Shown here piece by piece: positions 34,261 through 45,855 of a DNA stretch of 64,000 bases. This stretch comes from Pandoraea captiosa. GTDB taxonomy: Bacteria > Pseudomonadota > Gammaproteobacteria > Burkholderiales > Burkholderiaceae. The notes beneath the pieces are model-generated. The model was not told the origin of the DNA. It saw only the letters and a list, made by a program, of their open reading frames with translations, and did no database searches. The stretch's first letter is position 1; each line of letters opens with the position of its first letter. Made by a program: the position numbers and the translations under genes. The stretch lies in NCBI RefSeq assembly GCF_902459775.1, contig NZ_CABPSQ010000015.1, forward strand, positions 1 to 64,000, written 5' to 3'.

Positions 34261-36153
34261 TTATTGCTCGCCTGCGTCCGGTGCGCTCGTCGCACCGTCC
34301 GGGCGCCAGACCTGACCGATCGCCAGCGATTTGAGCTTGCGACGGCCGCCGTACCACAGGTTGACCAGACCGCGCGAGAAGAACACGGCGGAGAACATCG
34401 AGGTCAGGATACCCAGGCAGTGAACCACGGCGAACGCACGCACCGGGCCCGAACCGAACGCCAGCAGCGCCAGACCGGCGATGAGCGTGGTCACGTTCGA
34501 ATCGAGAATCGTCGCCCAGGCATGTTCGAAGCCCAGCGAGATCGCCTTTTGCGCCGATGCGCCGGAACGCAGCTCTTCGCGGATACGTTCGTTGATCAGC
34601 ACGTTCGCGTCGATGGCCATACCGAGCGTGAGCGCGATAGCGGCAATACCCGGCAGCGTGAGCGTGGCCTGCATCATCGACAGGACGGCCACGAGCAGCA
34701 GCAGGTTGAACAGCAGCGCGATGACCGAAAACACGCCGAACAGCATGTAGTACATCATCATGAACACGGCGATGGCGATCAGGCCGTACAGCACCGAGTC
34801 CACGCCCTTTTGCACGTTATCGGCACCGAGGCTCGGGCCGATCGTACGTTCTTCGATGATTTCCATCGGCGCGGCGAGCGAACCGGCGCGCAGCAGCAGC
34901 GCCAGATCGTTCGCATTCTGTGCCGAGCCCATGCCGGTGATCTGGAAGCTCTGACCCAGTTCGCTGCGGATGTTTGCGACCGTCAGCACCTCGCCCTTGC
35001 CCTTTTCGAACAGCACGATCGCCATCGGCTTGCCGATGTTGTCGCGCGAGACATCGCGCAGTACACGGCCGCCGGCCGCGTCGAGCTTGATGTTGACCGA
35101 GGGTTGCTGGTGATCGTCGAAGCCTGCCGACGCGCTGGTGATGCGGTCGCCGCTGAAGATCACCTGGCGCTTGAGCATGACGGGTGCGCCATTGCCGTGC
35201 AGGAACAGTTCGTCCTGCGGCGGCACCGGCGTGTCCGCCGAGATGACGCGCGGTGCGTCCGGATCGGCAAGACGTGCTTCAAGCGTTGCGGTACGGCCGA
35301 TGATGTCCTTGGCCTTGGCGGTGTCCTGCACGCCCGGCAATTGCACCACGATACGGTCCGGACCTTCCTGCTGAATCACCGGCTCGGCCACGCCGAGTTC
35401 GTTTACCCGGTTATGCAGCGTGACGATGTTCTGCTTGACGGCGTTGTCCTGCACCGAGCGGCGAGCCGCTTCCGTGAAGGCGCCCACGACCTTGAACGTC
35501 CCGTTCGGGCCGGCCTGGGTGGTGTAGGAGAGGTCGGGCAGACCGTCGGTGAGTGCGCCACGTGCGCGTTCGGCGTCCGCCTGCGAACTGAAGGCCGCCT
35601 CGATGCCGTTGTCCGTGCGCGTCACGCCGTTGTGGCGGATGTTCTTGTCGCGCAGCAACGTACGGGCATCGGCAGCCGCCGCATCCAGCCGCTTCGTGAT
35701 GGCGCCTGCCATGTCGACTTGCAGCAGGAAGTGCACACCGCCACGCAGGTCGAGGCCGAGATACATCGGCAGCGCGTGAATCGAGGTGAGCCAGCCCGGC
35801 GAGGCGGAGAGCAGGTTGAGCGCGACGACGTAGGTCGGATCGGTCGCGTCGGTGTTCAGTGCCGTCTGGAGAAGGTCCTTGGCGCGCAACTGCGTGTCGG
35901 TATCGGCAAAGCGGATACGCACGCTCGGGTTGTTGCCCGTGCTGTCGAACACCGCACCGTTGTAGGCGATGTTCTGTGCCTTGAGCGCGTCTTCTGCGCG
36001 CGAAAGCGTCGAGGGATCGACCTTGACGGTCGCCTTGACGCTGGAAATCTGTACCGCCGGCGTTTCACCGAACAGGTTCGGCAGCGTGTAGAGCACCCCG
36101 ATGGCGAGAGCCACCAGAATGACGATGTATTTCCAGAGAGGATAGCGATTCAT
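34261..36153 (-). CDS. secD: Protein translocase subunit SecD
   Basis: A 630-residue SecD with an N-terminal helix (MNRYPLWKYIVILVALAIGV), a large periplasmic P1 domain and a C-terminal RND-like helix bundle. Signatures LGLDLRGGVHFLLQVD near residue 130 and TLGMAIDANVLINERIREE near 525 are clear. It forms a heterodimer with SecF and works with YajC, encoded just upstream. Confidence 0.98.
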   Translation of the reverse strand: MNRYPLWKYIVILVALAIGVLYTLPNLFGETPAVQISSVKATVKVDPSTLSRAEDALKAQNIAYNGAVFDSTGNNPSVRIRFADTDTQLRAKDLLQTALNTDATDPTYVVALNLLSASPGWLTSIHALPMYLGLDLRGGVHFLLQVDMAGAITKRLDAAAADARTLLRDKNIRHNGVTRTDNGIEAAFSSQADAERARGALTDGLPDLSYTTQAGPNGTFKVVGAFTEAARRSVQDNAVKQNIVTLHNRVNELGVAEPVIQQEGPDRIVVQLPGVQDTAKAKDIIGRTATLEARLADPDAPRVISADTPVPPQDELFLHGNGAPVMLKRQVIFSGDRITSASAGFDDHQQPSVNIKLDAAGGRVLRDVSRDNIGKPMAIVLFEKGKGEVLTVANIRSELGQSFQITGMGSAQNANDLALLLRAGSLAAPMEIIEERTIGPSLGADNVQKGVDSVLYGLIAIAVFMMMYYMLFGVFSVIALLFNLLLLVAVLSMMQATLTLPGIAAIALTLGMAIDANVLINERIREELRSGASAQKAISLGFEHAWATILDSNVTTLIAGLALLAFGSGPVRAFAVVHCLGILTSMFSAVFFSRGLVNLWYGGRRKLKSLAIGQVWRPDGATSAPDAGEQ

Positions 36154-36288
36154 AGCGGCGGGCTAGGGTGATGCCTCGTGGCAAACCGTGCTTCAGACCG
36201 TCTTGCACGGCGACGCGGTTCGTGTGGACCGGCGTCGCCATGCACTGCGGCCGCCGGTAAGGGCGGCCGCATGCGGTTGTGCGAAGGA

Positions 36289-36615
36289 TCAGAGCGCCTT
36301 GATGGTGCCCTTCGGCAGCAACGTGGTGATTGCGCCCTTCTGCACGTTGATTTCGACGTTTTCGGCGATTTCAACGGTCACGAAGGTCTCGCCGACCTTC
36401 GAGATACGGCCAGCCAGACCGCCCGAGGTCACGACTTCGTCGCCCTTGGTCAGTGCGGCCAGCATGTTGCGGGTCTCTTTCTGACGCTTCATCTGCGGAC
36501 GGATCATGATGAAGTACAGCACCACGAACATCAGCACGAGCGGCAGGAAGCTCATCAGGTTGCTGGTCGGGCTGGCGGCGCCTGCCGTCTGAGCGAAGGC
36601 TTCGGAAATCAGCAC
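36289..36615 (-). CDS. yajC: Preprotein translocase accessory protein YajC
   Basis: A 108-residue protein with one N-terminal membrane helix (FLPLVLMFVVLYFIMIRPQ) followed by the family motif KRQKETRNML and a small cytosolic domain (GDEVVTSGGLAGRISKV). It belongs to the holo-translocon with SecDF. An AGGAG-type site precedes the start. It lies in the usual tgt-yajC-secD-secF order. Confidence 0.97.
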   Translation of the reverse strand: MLISEAFAQTAGAASPTSNLMSFLPLVLMFVVLYFIMIRPQMKRQKETRNMLAALTKGDEVVTSGGLAGRISKVGETFVTVEIAENVEINVQKGAITTLLPKGTIKAL

Positions 36616-36789
36616 GTTCGGTTCTCCTTATGTAAGACGTGTAAAAGCCGCGTGTGCCGGTCGTCCGGACACGCGCGGCGTGTGTTTCGGTGCGAGGATG
36701 CAGCATCCAAGCCCGGCATTTTACCACTGCCCGACCCCGTTCCCGGGGGATTCGGTGCCCGATTCAACCGCCTTCGGGCCCCGGCCACA

Positions 36790-38040
<1,251 letters not shown>

Positions 38041-38086
38041 TCAAGGCCGCGGCGCCTCGGTGCCTTGAGGGCGCGGCCGTGTGGGC

Positions 38087-39169
38087 TCACGCGGCCGCTT
38101 TCGGCGCGTCCTGCATTTCGACGCGCGAGAGGATCATCGCGTCGCCGTAGCTGAAGAAGCGGTAGCGCTGTTCGATGGCATGGCGGTACGCGGCTCGGAT
38201 CGTCTCCATGCCCGAGAATGCGGAGACGAGCATGAGCAACGTCGATTTGGGCAAGTGGAAATTGGTGATCAGGCGGTCCACCACCTGGAAGCGGTAGCCC
38301 GGCGTGATGAAGATGTCCGTCTCGGCGCTGCCCGCGCGCAGCGTGCCGGGGGCGCCGCCGGCGGCCAGCACGGCCTGGGCACCGGACTCCAGCGCGCGCA
38401 TCGACGTCGTGCCCACCGCGATCACGCGGCCCCCGCGTGCGCGCGTGGCGGCAACGGCATCCACGAGCGCCGGCGTGATCTCATACCATTCCGAGTGCAT
38501 CTTGTGCTCGCCGATGTTGTCCACCCGCACCGGCTGGAACGTGCCTGCGCCGACGTGCAGCGTGAGCGTGGCGCGTTGGACCCCGAGGGCGTCCAGACGG
38601 GCGAAGAGGCCATCGTCGAAGTGCAGACCGGCCGTCGGTGCGGCCACGGCGCCCGGGTTGCGGGCGTAGACGGTCTGATAGCGCGTTTCGTCGGCGGCGT
38701 CGGCATCGTGCTCGATGTAAGGCGGCAGCGGCAGGCGACCGTATTTTTCCAGCAGGGTGTAACAGTCTTCGGGAAAGTGCAGCGTGTAGAACGGCTCGAC
38801 GCGCTCGCCGACCGTCACTTCGAAGGCATCCGCCAGACGCAGCACCGTGCCGGGCGCCGGGCTCTTGCTTGCACGGATCTGGGCCAGCGCCGTGCGGGTG
38901 TCTACCACCCGCTCGACGAGCACTTCGATCTTGCCCCCGCTCGCTTTCTGACCGAACAGGCGTGCCTTGATGACGCGCGTGTCGTTGAACACGAGCAGGT
39001 CGCCCGGGGCGAGCAGACCGGGCAGATCGGCGAAGTGCCGATCGTACAGGTGCGGCGGCGTGACGCTGCCGTCGACCTCCAGCAGGCGACTGGCGGTGCG
39101 CTGCGCGAGCGCGGTCTGCGCGATCAGTTCGGGCGGCAGGTCGAAATCGAAATCGGAAAGGGTATACAT
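38087..39169 (-). CDS. queA: S-adenosylmethionine:tRNA ribosyltransferase-isomerase
   Basis: QueA moves the ribosyl part of SAM onto preQ1-tRNA to form epoxyqueuosine. The 360-residue protein opens [18 protein letters not shown], with [23 protein letters not shown] and [12 protein letters not shown], all family signatures. Its position next to tgt gives a queuosine-modification pair. Confidence 0.98.
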   Translation of the reverse strand: MYTLSDFDFDLPPELIAQTALAQRTASRLLEVDGSVTPPHLYDRHFADLPGLLAPGDLLVFNDTRVIKARLFGQKASGGKIEVLVERVVDTRTALAQIRASKSPAPGTVLRLADAFEVTVGERVEPFYTLHFPEDCYTLLEKYGRLPLPPYIEHDADAADETRYQTVYARNPGAVAAPTAGLHFDDGLFARLDALGVQRATLTLHVGAGTFQPVRVDNIGEHKMHSEWYEITPALVDAVAATRARGGRVIAVGTTSMRALESGAQAVLAAGGAPGTLRAGSAETDIFITPGYRFQVVDRLITNFHLPKSTLLMLVSAFSGMETIRAAYRHAIEQRYRFFSYGDAMILSRVEMQDAPKAAA

Positions 39170-39248
39170 CAGCGTTTACAATGCGTAGCAACCGACATTT
39201 TACTTGGGTTCGTCCAAACGCTCCCCAAGCCCCCGACTCAGCGACTGC

Positions 39249-41588
39249 ATGACCGAACGCAGAATGCCCGCCATCGTGCCTGACGACGCCTCCGCCGACC
39301 TCGTGGATCTTGCCGACGCCGCAAGCCCGCAGGCTCAGGTCGCCGAGCCTCCGGCATCGACATCCGCCAGACGCGGCATGAAGCGCGACGCCCGGGCGGC
39401 GGGCGCTGACGCGAGCACAGGCGCGGGGACAGACGCCGTCGATGTCACGCCGAAATCGCCCAAAGGTAAAAAGCCAGCAAAGGATGCGAAGGACGCGAAG
39501 GACAAGAAGACCGCCAAGCCTGCTGCGAAAAAAGCCGCCGGCAGTGCAGACAAACTCGCCAAGCTCGGGCTCAAGCGCGACATCGACCTGATCCTGCACC
39601 TGCCGATGCGCTACGAGGACGAAACCACGCTGCGCAAGATCGGCGAAGTGTTGCCCAGCGAGCTCGCACAGGTCGAGGGCGTGGTGACATCGAGCGACGT
39701 GGCGTATCGTCCAAGACGCCAGTGGGTGGTACGCATCGCCGACGACGGGCACGAATTGGTGCTGCGTTTTCTGAATTTTTACGGCAGTCAGCAAAAGCAG
39801 CTCGCCATCGGCACACGCGTCCGCGTGCGCGGCGAAGTGCGCGGCGGGTTCTTCGGACTGGAGATGGTGCACCCCGCGTATCGCGTGGTGCAGGACGCCG
39901 CCGCGCCGCTGCCGGAGTCGCTCACGCCGGTGTATCCGAGTGCGGCGGGGCTATCGCAGGCGTACCTGCGCAAGGCGATCCACAACGCGATGGATCGCAC
40001 GCCGCTGCCCGAATTGCTGCCGCCCGGATTGCTGCAAGACGCCATAGGGCCCGATCATCCGCTCCCGGCGCTGGCCGATGCCGTGCGTCTGCTTCATGCG
40101 CCGCCGCCGAACGTCTCCGAGACGGCGCTCATGGAGCGCTCGCACCCGGCGTGGCTACGTATCAAATGCGAGGAATTGCTTGCCCAGCAGCTCTCGCTCA
40201 AGCGGGCACAGGCGGCGCGTCGGCGTCTGCGTGCCCCTGCCCTTGGCGAGCGCGTGCCGGGCGGTTTGCTCGAACGCTTCGAAGCGGCGCTGCCGTTTCG
40301 CCTGACGGGGGCGCAGCAGCGCGTGTGGGCCGAGATTCGTGCCGATCTGGCCGAGGCGCATCCCATGCAGCGTCTGCTGCAAGGCGACGTCGGCAGCGGT
40401 AAGACGATCATCGCGGCGCTGGCGGCGGCACAAGCCATCGATGCGGGATTCCAGGCGGCCATCATGGCGCCCACGGAAATCCTCGCGGAGCAGCACCTGC
40501 GCAAACTGTCGGCGTGGCTCACGCCGCTGGGTGTCGAGGTCGCGTGGCTCGCGGGCAGCATGAAAGCGAAGGAAAAGCGCGAAGCGCTGGCGCGCGTGGC
40601 CAGCGGCGAAGCGCAACTGGTCATTGGCACACACGCCATCATTCAGGACACGGTCACGTTCGCTCGCCTGGGCATGGCGGTGGTGGACGAACAGCATCGC
40701 TTCGGCGTGGCGCAGCGGCTCGCGCTGCGCAGCAAGATGCAAACGGCCGGCATGGGCCCGAACGCCATGCCGCACCAACTGATGATGAGCGCCACGCCGA
40801 TCCCGCGCACGCTCGCCATGACGTACTACGCCGACCTCGACGTCTCCGTCATCGACGAATTACCGCCCGGACGCAGTCCCGTCGTGACGAAGCTCATCAG
40901 CGACACGCGTCGCCCGGAGGTGATCGACCGGGTGCGCGCGGCGGCGCTTGCCGGACGTCAGGTGTACTGGGTGTGTCCGCTGATCGAAGAGAGCGAAGCG
41001 CTGCAATTGCAAACGGCCGTGGACACCCACGCGCAACTGGTTGCGGCGCTGCCGGAGTTGCGCGTCGGCCTCGTGCATGGGCGCCTGTCGCCTGCCGAGA
41101 AGGCGGCTGTGATGGATGACTTCACGCGAGGCGACACGCATCTGCTCGTGGCCACGACGGTGATCGAAGTCGGCGTGGATGTCCCGAATGCGTCTCTCAT
41201 GGTGATCGAACATGCCGAGCGCTTCGGCCTCGCCCAGTTGCATCAGTTGCGTGGTCGCGTCGGTCGTGGCTCGGCGGAGTCCGTGTGCTTGCTGATGTAT
41301 GCCTCGCCGCTGTCCATGGGCGCCAAGGCGCGCTTGCAAACGATGCGTGAGACCACCGACGGCTTCGTCATCGCGCGGCGGGACCTGGAAATTCGCGGTC
41401 CGGGCGAGTTTCTCGGGGCGCGCCAGTCCGGTGCGGCGATGCTGCGCTTCGTCGATCTGAACGAGGACGCCTGGATGATTCCGGGCGCGCAGGAGGCCGC
41501 CGAGGCGCTGCTGAAGTCGCATCCGGGCGCAGTGGCCGCGCATCTGGAGCGTTGGCTCGGCGCGCGCGAAGACTATTTGAAGGCCTGA
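39249..41588 (+). CDS. recG: ATP-dependent DNA helicase RecG
   Basis: A 779-residue helicase that remodels stalled replication forks and Holliday junctions. Motifs visible: GDVGSGKT (Walker A), VVDEQHRFG, MSATPIPRTLAM and the C-terminal QLHQLRGRVGRG. The first ~100 residues are an Ala/Lys/Asp-rich extension (for example DAKDAKDKKTAKPAAKKAAG) before the wedge domain, longer than in E. coli RecG (693). ATG 39249 is chosen; an upstream GTG/ATG at 39204 would add 15 residues. Confidence 0.96.
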   Translation: MTERRMPAIVPDDASADLVDLADAASPQAQVAEPPASTSARRGMKRDARAAGADASTGAGTDAVDVTPKSPKGKKPAKDAKDAKDKKTAKPAAKKAAGSADKLAKLGLKRDIDLILHLPMRYEDETTLRKIGEVLPSELAQVEGVVTSSDVAYRPRRQWVVRIADDGHELVLRFLNFYGSQQKQLAIGTRVRVRGEVRGGFFGLEMVHPAYRVVQDAAAPLPESLTPVYPSAAGLSQAYLRKAIHNAMDRTPLPELLPPGLLQDAIGPDHPLPALADAVRLLHAPPPNVSETALMERSHPAWLRIKCEELLAQQLSLKRAQAARRRLRAPALGERVPGGLLERFEAALPFRLTGAQQRVWAEIRADLAEAHPMQRLLQGDVGSGKTIIAALAAAQAIDAGFQAAIMAPTEILAEQHLRKLSAWLTPLGVEVAWLAGSMKAKEKREALARVASGEAQLVIGTHAIIQDTVTFARLGMAVVDEQHRFGVAQRLALRSKMQTAGMGPNAMPHQLMMSATPIPRTLAMTYYADLDVSVIDELPPGRSPVVTKLISDTRRPEVIDRVRAAALAGRQVYWVCPLIEESEALQLQTAVDTHAQLVAALPELRVGLVHGRLSPAEKAAVMDDFTRGDTHLLVATTVIEVGVDVPNASLMVIEHAERFGLAQLHQLRGRVGRGSAESVCLLMYASPLSMGAKARLQTMRETTDGFVIARRDLEIRGPGEFLGARQSGAAMLRFVDLNEDAWMIPGAQEAAEALLKSHPGAVAAHLERWLGAREDYLKA

Positions 41589-41787
41589 CGGGCATCGCGT
41601 GCGCGCGTCACCCTATGCACGATCCGCGCCGCGCCGGTGGCGGTGGGGCGGGTAGATGACGGCAAGATGAGGGCAGGATGACGGCAAGGGCGTCGTCCTA
41701 AAACGGGCATTTGCCGTCCGATTGTGCTATAAAAAACAAAATCTATCGATTGCAGTGATTCGATTAATTTACACAGGTTAGGACGAC

Positions 41788-42732
41788 ATGACCCTCACGG
41801 AACTCAAGTACATCGTGGCGGTGGCGCGAGAACGCCATTTCGGTCGCGCGGCGGAAGCCTGTTTCGTCAGCCAGCCGACGCTCTCGGTGGCCATCAAGAA
41901 GCTCGAAGATGAGCTGAACGTACAAATTTTCGAGCGGGGTGCTGCCGAAGTGAGCGTGACGCCCCTCGGCGAGCAGATCGTCGCGCAGGCGCAGCGCGTG
42001 CTCGAACAGACCATCGCCATCAAGGAAATTGCCAAGCAGGGACGCGATCCGCTCGCGGGTCCGTTGCGTCTGGGCGTGATCTACACCATCGGGCCGTATC
42101 TGCTACCGGCGCTGGTCAAGCAAATGATCGAGACCACGCCGCAGATGCCGCTGATGCTGCAAGAGAACTACACCCTCAAGCTCATCGAGTTGCTCAAGCA
42201 AGGCGAGATCGATGCGGCCATCATGGCGCTGCCGTTCCCGGAGAGCGGGCTGATGGTGCGTCCGCTGTACGACGAGCCGTTCGTCGTGGCGCTGCCGCGC
42301 TCACACCCGTGGGCCGGACGTGAGCATATCGACGCGGGCGATCTGAAGCAGGAGACGATGCTGCTGCTCGGCAGCGGTCACTGCTTCCGCGATCATGTGC
42401 TGGGCGTCTGCCCGGAACTGATGCGTTTCTCGCAGAATGCCGACGGCATCCAGAAGACGTTCGAAGGCTCGTCGCTGGAGACGATTCGGCATATGGTCGC
42501 CAGCGGTGTCGGTATCACCGTGTTGCCGAAGACGTCCGTACCCGAGACGCAGGCCCCGGATAGCTTGCTGAGCTACGTGCCGTTCTCGGCGCCGGTGCCG
42601 GACCGTCGCGTTGTGCTCGCGTGGCGCAAGAGCTTCACGCGTCTGCCGGCGATCGAGGCCGTGGCACAGGCGATCGCCAGATGCGACCTGCCGGGTGTCA
42701 TTCCCCTCGATCTGCCAGCAACGTCCAACTGA
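41788..42732 (+). CDS. oxyR: Hydrogen-peroxide-sensing regulator OxyR
   Basis: A 314-residue LysR-type regulator. The N-terminal helix-turn-helix (HFGRAAEACFVSQPTLSVAI) and effector domain are standard, and the redox pair lies in GSGHCFRDHVLGVCPE near residues 199 and 208, the OxyR hallmark. It activates peroxide defence genes; katA, immediately downstream, is the obvious target. Confidence 0.96.
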   Translation: MTLTELKYIVAVARERHFGRAAEACFVSQPTLSVAIKKLEDELNVQIFERGAAEVSVTPLGEQIVAQAQRVLEQTIAIKEIAKQGRDPLAGPLRLGVIYTIGPYLLPALVKQMIETTPQMPLMLQENYTLKLIELLKQGEIDAAIMALPFPESGLMVRPLYDEPFVVALPRSHPWAGREHIDAGDLKQETMLLLGSGHCFRDHVLGVCPELMRFSQNADGIQKTFEGSSLETIRHMVASGVGITVLPKTSVPETQAPDSLLSYVPFSAPVPDRRVVLAWRKSFTRLPAIEAVAQAIARCDLPGVIPLDLPATSN

Positions 42733-43287
42733 TCGGCGAACAGGTCGGTCGTGCCCGATCGACCTGAAGCTTTCGCCATATCCCGCATCGCTCGCCTTCG
42801 CTTCATCTGCCTCATCCGTCCCGCGCAGTATCCCGACGGCTGATCCACGCCCGATCCACGCCCGACCCACGCAATACCCCGGTCGTCCGCTTCAGTCCTT
42901 ACGCCAACGCGTACGCCACTGCCTAGTGCTGCCTAGTACTGCGGCGTATTGCTTTTGCCTATGAAATATATAAAAACGATTAATTCGACCGTTTTAATTA
43001 AAATAATTAATCTAGTCGCACGCGCTTGACGGCGATGCCACCGAAGGGGGACGCGCCATTCAGACGCCGATGAACGCCCGCCGCAGAACCACGCATCCGA
43101 AGGTGCCGCCATGACCCATCTCAAAGCCTATTTGCACGACATCGAGACCACGCTGGAACACGTCCTTGCGGACTTTGCGCTGATGGGCGCATGAGCCTCG
43201 ATGCGGGCGCGATGCAAGCAAGCCGGGAGGCATTCGGGAACGAGTGCCCGATCAGGAAACAGGATTCAGGAAACAGGAGAGCGTCAC
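42733..43287 (+). promoter_or_regulatory. oxyR-katA intergenic region with AT-rich inverted repeat
   Basis: The region contains a markedly AT-rich block at 42961-43014, unlike its GC-rich surroundings. Within it, gattaatt (42978-42985) and aattaatc (43005-43012) form an 8-bp inverted repeat 19 bases apart. This probably includes the katA promoter and could be an OxyR contact region, though the repeat does not clearly match the ATAG/CTAT consensus. A 27-codon frame lies at 43111-43194. Confidence 0.5.
43111..43194 (+). CDS. Possible 27-residue peptide upstream of katA
   Basis: ATG at 43111, preceded by GAAGG eight bases upstream, opens a short frame starting MTHLKAYLHDIETTLEH. It is helical and acidic, with no signal and no recognised family. 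It ends 93 bases before katA. It could be a small protein, a leader peptide or chance. Confidence 0.28.
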   Translation: MTHLKAYLHDIETTLEHVLADFALMGA

Positions 43288-44736
43288 ATGTCCGATACCA
43301 AGAAACTCACGACTGCCGCCGGTGCGCCGGTGACCGATAACCAGAACACGCTGACGGCTGGCCCGCGCGGCCCGGCACTGCTGCAGGACGTCTGGCTGAT
43401 CGAAAAGCTGGCCCACTTCGACCGTGAAGTGATTCCCGAGCGTCGCGTTCACGCCAAGGGCTCCGGCGCGTTCGGCAAGCTGACCATTACGCACGACATT
43501 ACGAAATACACGCGCGCCCGTGTGTTCGAATCCGTGGGCAAGGAAACGCCCGTGTTCCTGCGCTTCTCGACCGTGGCGGGCGAGCGGGGCGCTGCCGACG
43601 CCGAGCGCGATGTGCGCGGCTTTGCCCTGAAGTTCTACACCGACGAAGGCAACTGGGATCTGGTGGGCAACAACACGCCGGTGTTCTTCATTCGCGACGC
43701 CCTCAAATTCCCGGACTTCATCCATACGCAAAAGCGGGATCCGAAGACCAACATGCGTAACCCGACGGCGGCGTGGGACTTTTGGTCGCGCTCGCCGGAA
43801 TCGCTCCATCAGGTCACCATCCTCATGAGCGATCGCGGTATTCCGAAGAATTACCGCCAGCAGCACGGCTTCGGCTCGCACACTTTCAGCTTCATTAACG
43901 CGGCCAACGAACGCTTCTGGGTCAAGTTCCACTTCAAGTCGATGCAGGGTGTCGAGAACATCACGAATGCCGAGGCGGCGCAACTCGTCGGTGACGACCG
44001 CGAGAGCCATCAGCGAGATCTTTTCGAGGCCATCGAAGCCGGCAACTTCCCGCGCTGGCGCATGCAGGTGCAGGTGATGCCCGAGGCAGATGCCGCGACC
44101 TATCGCTTCAATCCCTTCGACATTACGAAGGTGTGGCCGCACGGCGATTACCCGCTGATCGACGTGGGCGTGCTGGAGCTCAACCGGAATCCGGAGAACT
44201 ATTTCGCGGAGGTGGAGCAGGCGGCATTCAATCCGGGCAATGTGGTGCCGGGTATCGGTTTCTCACCCGATCGTCTGTTGCAGGGGCGTCTGTTCTCGTA
44301 CGGCGACACGCAGCGTTATCGCCTCGGGGTGAATCACAGCGCGATTCCGGTCAATGCGCCAAAGTGCCCGTTCCACAACAGCTTCCATCGCGACGGCGCA
44401 ATGCGGGTGGACGGCAACCTGGGCGGCACACCGAACTACGAGCCGAACCGCTACGGGGCTTTTGCAGAACAGCCGGAGTATCGCGATCCGCAGCAGGCGG
44501 TAGGGGCGGTCGCGGATCGCTTCGATCATCGTGACGATGACGACTATTACTCACAGCCGCGTGCGCTCTTCCGGCTGTTCGACGATGGCCAGAAAGCGCG
44601 TCTGTTCGGCAACATCGCGGCGTCGATGCAAGGCGTGCCGGACGATGTCGCCGAGCGCCAGATCGGACACTTCGCGAAGATCGATCCGGCGTACGCGCAG
44701 GGGGTGATCGCGGCCCGCAAGGCGCTGGCGAAGTAA
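43288..44736 (+). CDS. katA: Monofunctional heme catalase
   Basis: A 482-residue small-subunit catalase that disproportionates hydrogen peroxide. Visible features: [10 protein letters not shown] with the distal His, [22 protein letters not shown], the [10 protein letters not shown] stretch and the heme-Tyr region [14 protein letters not shown]. The ATG at 43288 follows AGGAGAG, giving [12 protein letters not shown]. It is downstream of oxyR and likely peroxide induced. Confidence 0.97.
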   Translation: MSDTKKLTTAAGAPVTDNQNTLTAGPRGPALLQDVWLIEKLAHFDREVIPERRVHAKGSGAFGKLTITHDITKYTRARVFESVGKETPVFLRFSTVAGERGAADAERDVRGFALKFYTDEGNWDLVGNNTPVFFIRDALKFPDFIHTQKRDPKTNMRNPTAAWDFWSRSPESLHQVTILMSDRGIPKNYRQQHGFGSHTFSFINAANERFWVKFHFKSMQGVENITNAEAAQLVGDDRESHQRDLFEAIEAGNFPRWRMQVQVMPEADAATYRFNPFDITKVWPHGDYPLIDVGVLELNRNPENYFAEVEQAAFNPGNVVPGIGFSPDRLLQGRLFSYGDTQRYRLGVNHSAIPVNAPKCPFHNSFHRDGAMRVDGNLGGTPNYEPNRYGAFAEQPEYRDPQQAVGAVADRFDHRDDDDYYSQPRALFRLFDDGQKARLFGNIAASMQGVPDDVAERQIGHFAKIDPAYAQGVIAARKALAK

Positions 44737-44786
44737 GGCCCGAGCTCGCTGGTCGGACGTCTGCAAAGCGCACGTCGTGCGCCAGA

Positions 44787-45476
44787 TCAGGCGGCCGGCC
44801 AGAACGCGCGGATCGCTGCAATGCCGTAAGCACCGGCGTTGCGAGCGCTGGCAAGTGTCTCGGCGCGCATGCCGCCGAGTGCAAACACCGGCAGCGACGT
44901 CTGTGCAGCGAGGGCGGTGAACGCGGGCCAGCCGAGCGGTGTTGCGTCCGGGTGCGTGGCCGTGGCGAGGACAGGCGACAGCGTGACGAAGTCGAGACCA
45001 AGTCGCGTGGCTTGCGCCAGTTGTGCGGCGTCGTGACAGGCGGCGCTAACGAGCTTCCAACCTGCCGGGCGGGTCTCGCATGCCATGAGGCGCGCGCTGG
45101 TGAGGTGCCAGCCGTCGGCCTGCGGCACCGTGCCGTCAGTGGTGCCCAGCCAGCGATCCGCCACGTCATGCGGTGGGTTGAGGATGAGTTGCGCGTGCGC
45201 CGCGTGCGTCAGCGCCAATGCACTTTCGGCCAACGCACGATAACCGTCCGCATCGAGCGAGCGATTACGAAGTTGTACGAGACGTGTGCCGCGCGCGAGC
45301 GCCTGGGCCAATTGCGAGGCAAATGCCGCAATCTGCGCACGCGAGGCGATATCCGGCGTGACCAGAAGCTGGCGCGGCAATGCAGGCGAGTCGGGCTGGC
45401 CGTGCGGCGAGGTGTCGTGAGAGGTGTCGTGAGTGATGGCGCTCTCGCGCGACGTTCCGGCAGGACGTATGGGCAT
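44787..45476 (-). CDS. ThiE/TenI-family thiamine phosphate synthase-like protein
   Basis: A 229-residue TIM-barrel protein. Family features are LVQLRNRSLDADGYRALAE, DGWHLTSARL, DFVTLSPVLATATHPDA and the phosphate-binding FALGGM ending with IAAIRAFW. In many beta- and gammaproteobacteria this domain is fused after a MutT Nudix domain; here it stands alone with a His/Asp/Ser-rich N-terminal extension. It may make thiamine phosphate or act as a TenI-like paralogue. The start at 45476 is approximate. Confidence 0.8.
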   Translation of the reverse strand: MPIRPAGTSRESAITHDTSHDTSPHGQPDSPALPRQLLVTPDIASRAQIAAFASQLAQALARGTRLVQLRNRSLDADGYRALAESALALTHAAHAQLILNPPHDVADRWLGTTDGTVPQADGWHLTSARLMACETRPAGWKLVSAACHDAAQLAQATRLGLDFVTLSPVLATATHPDATPLGWPAFTALAAQTSLPVFALGGMRAETLASARNAGAYGIAAIRAFWPAA

Positions 45477-45606
45477 CGAGGGATAGTAGGCGGCGCGATC
45501 GACGCATTGACGCAATTGAGGCGTCCGGACGCGTTGGCGGAATCGTTCCTGATCATTTGGAATGGGCGAAGTGTAACCGGAATAGCGCAACGAAAGTCTT
45601 GCGGAA

Positions 45607-45813
45607 AGTACGGAGGACACCGGCCCGACGTTCAACACGCTGCCGCCGATGTTCGAAGGTCAGGACAACGAACTCGCGATGGCCGTCGATCAGCTCGCCG
45701 AGCGCATTCGGGTGCTTGGTTACCCGGCACAGGGCGCGTACAAGAAACCTGCGAAGCTATCGTCGATTCCCATGGCGTGCGTTCTCTTCGCTATCGGACG
45801 AGAAGGCCAATAG
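45607..45813 (+). pseudogene. Fragment of a Dps ferritin-like gene
   Basis: After an in-frame stop at 45583, a forward frame reads [16 protein letters not shown], then [20 protein letters not shown] and KKPAKLSSI. This matches the central helix region of Burkholderiaceae Dps proteins (GPMFNTLHLLFE, ELALAVDEIAERIRALG, FAKLSSI, as remembered). Similarity stops at about 45768 and the frame ends at 45813. Start, most ferroxidase ligands and the C-terminal half are missing. A dps gene fits the oxyR-katA neighbourhood, so this looks like the remnant of a deletion. Confidence 0.72.
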
Positions 45814-45855
45814 AGAAAGGGTGCACTCTGCGGTGCAGTCCAGTACACTCGCCGG

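Noticed and set aside
34117-36171. Very long forward frame opposite secD
   Set aside because: secD is intact on the other strand with clear motifs; the forward translation is rich in Gln, Arg and His and has no recognisable domain.
44787-45638. Thiamine riboswitch or full MutT-ThiE fusion upstream of the ThiE-like gene
   Set aside because: No Nudix box occurs in the N-terminal extension, and no recognisable THI-box pattern was found before the gene.
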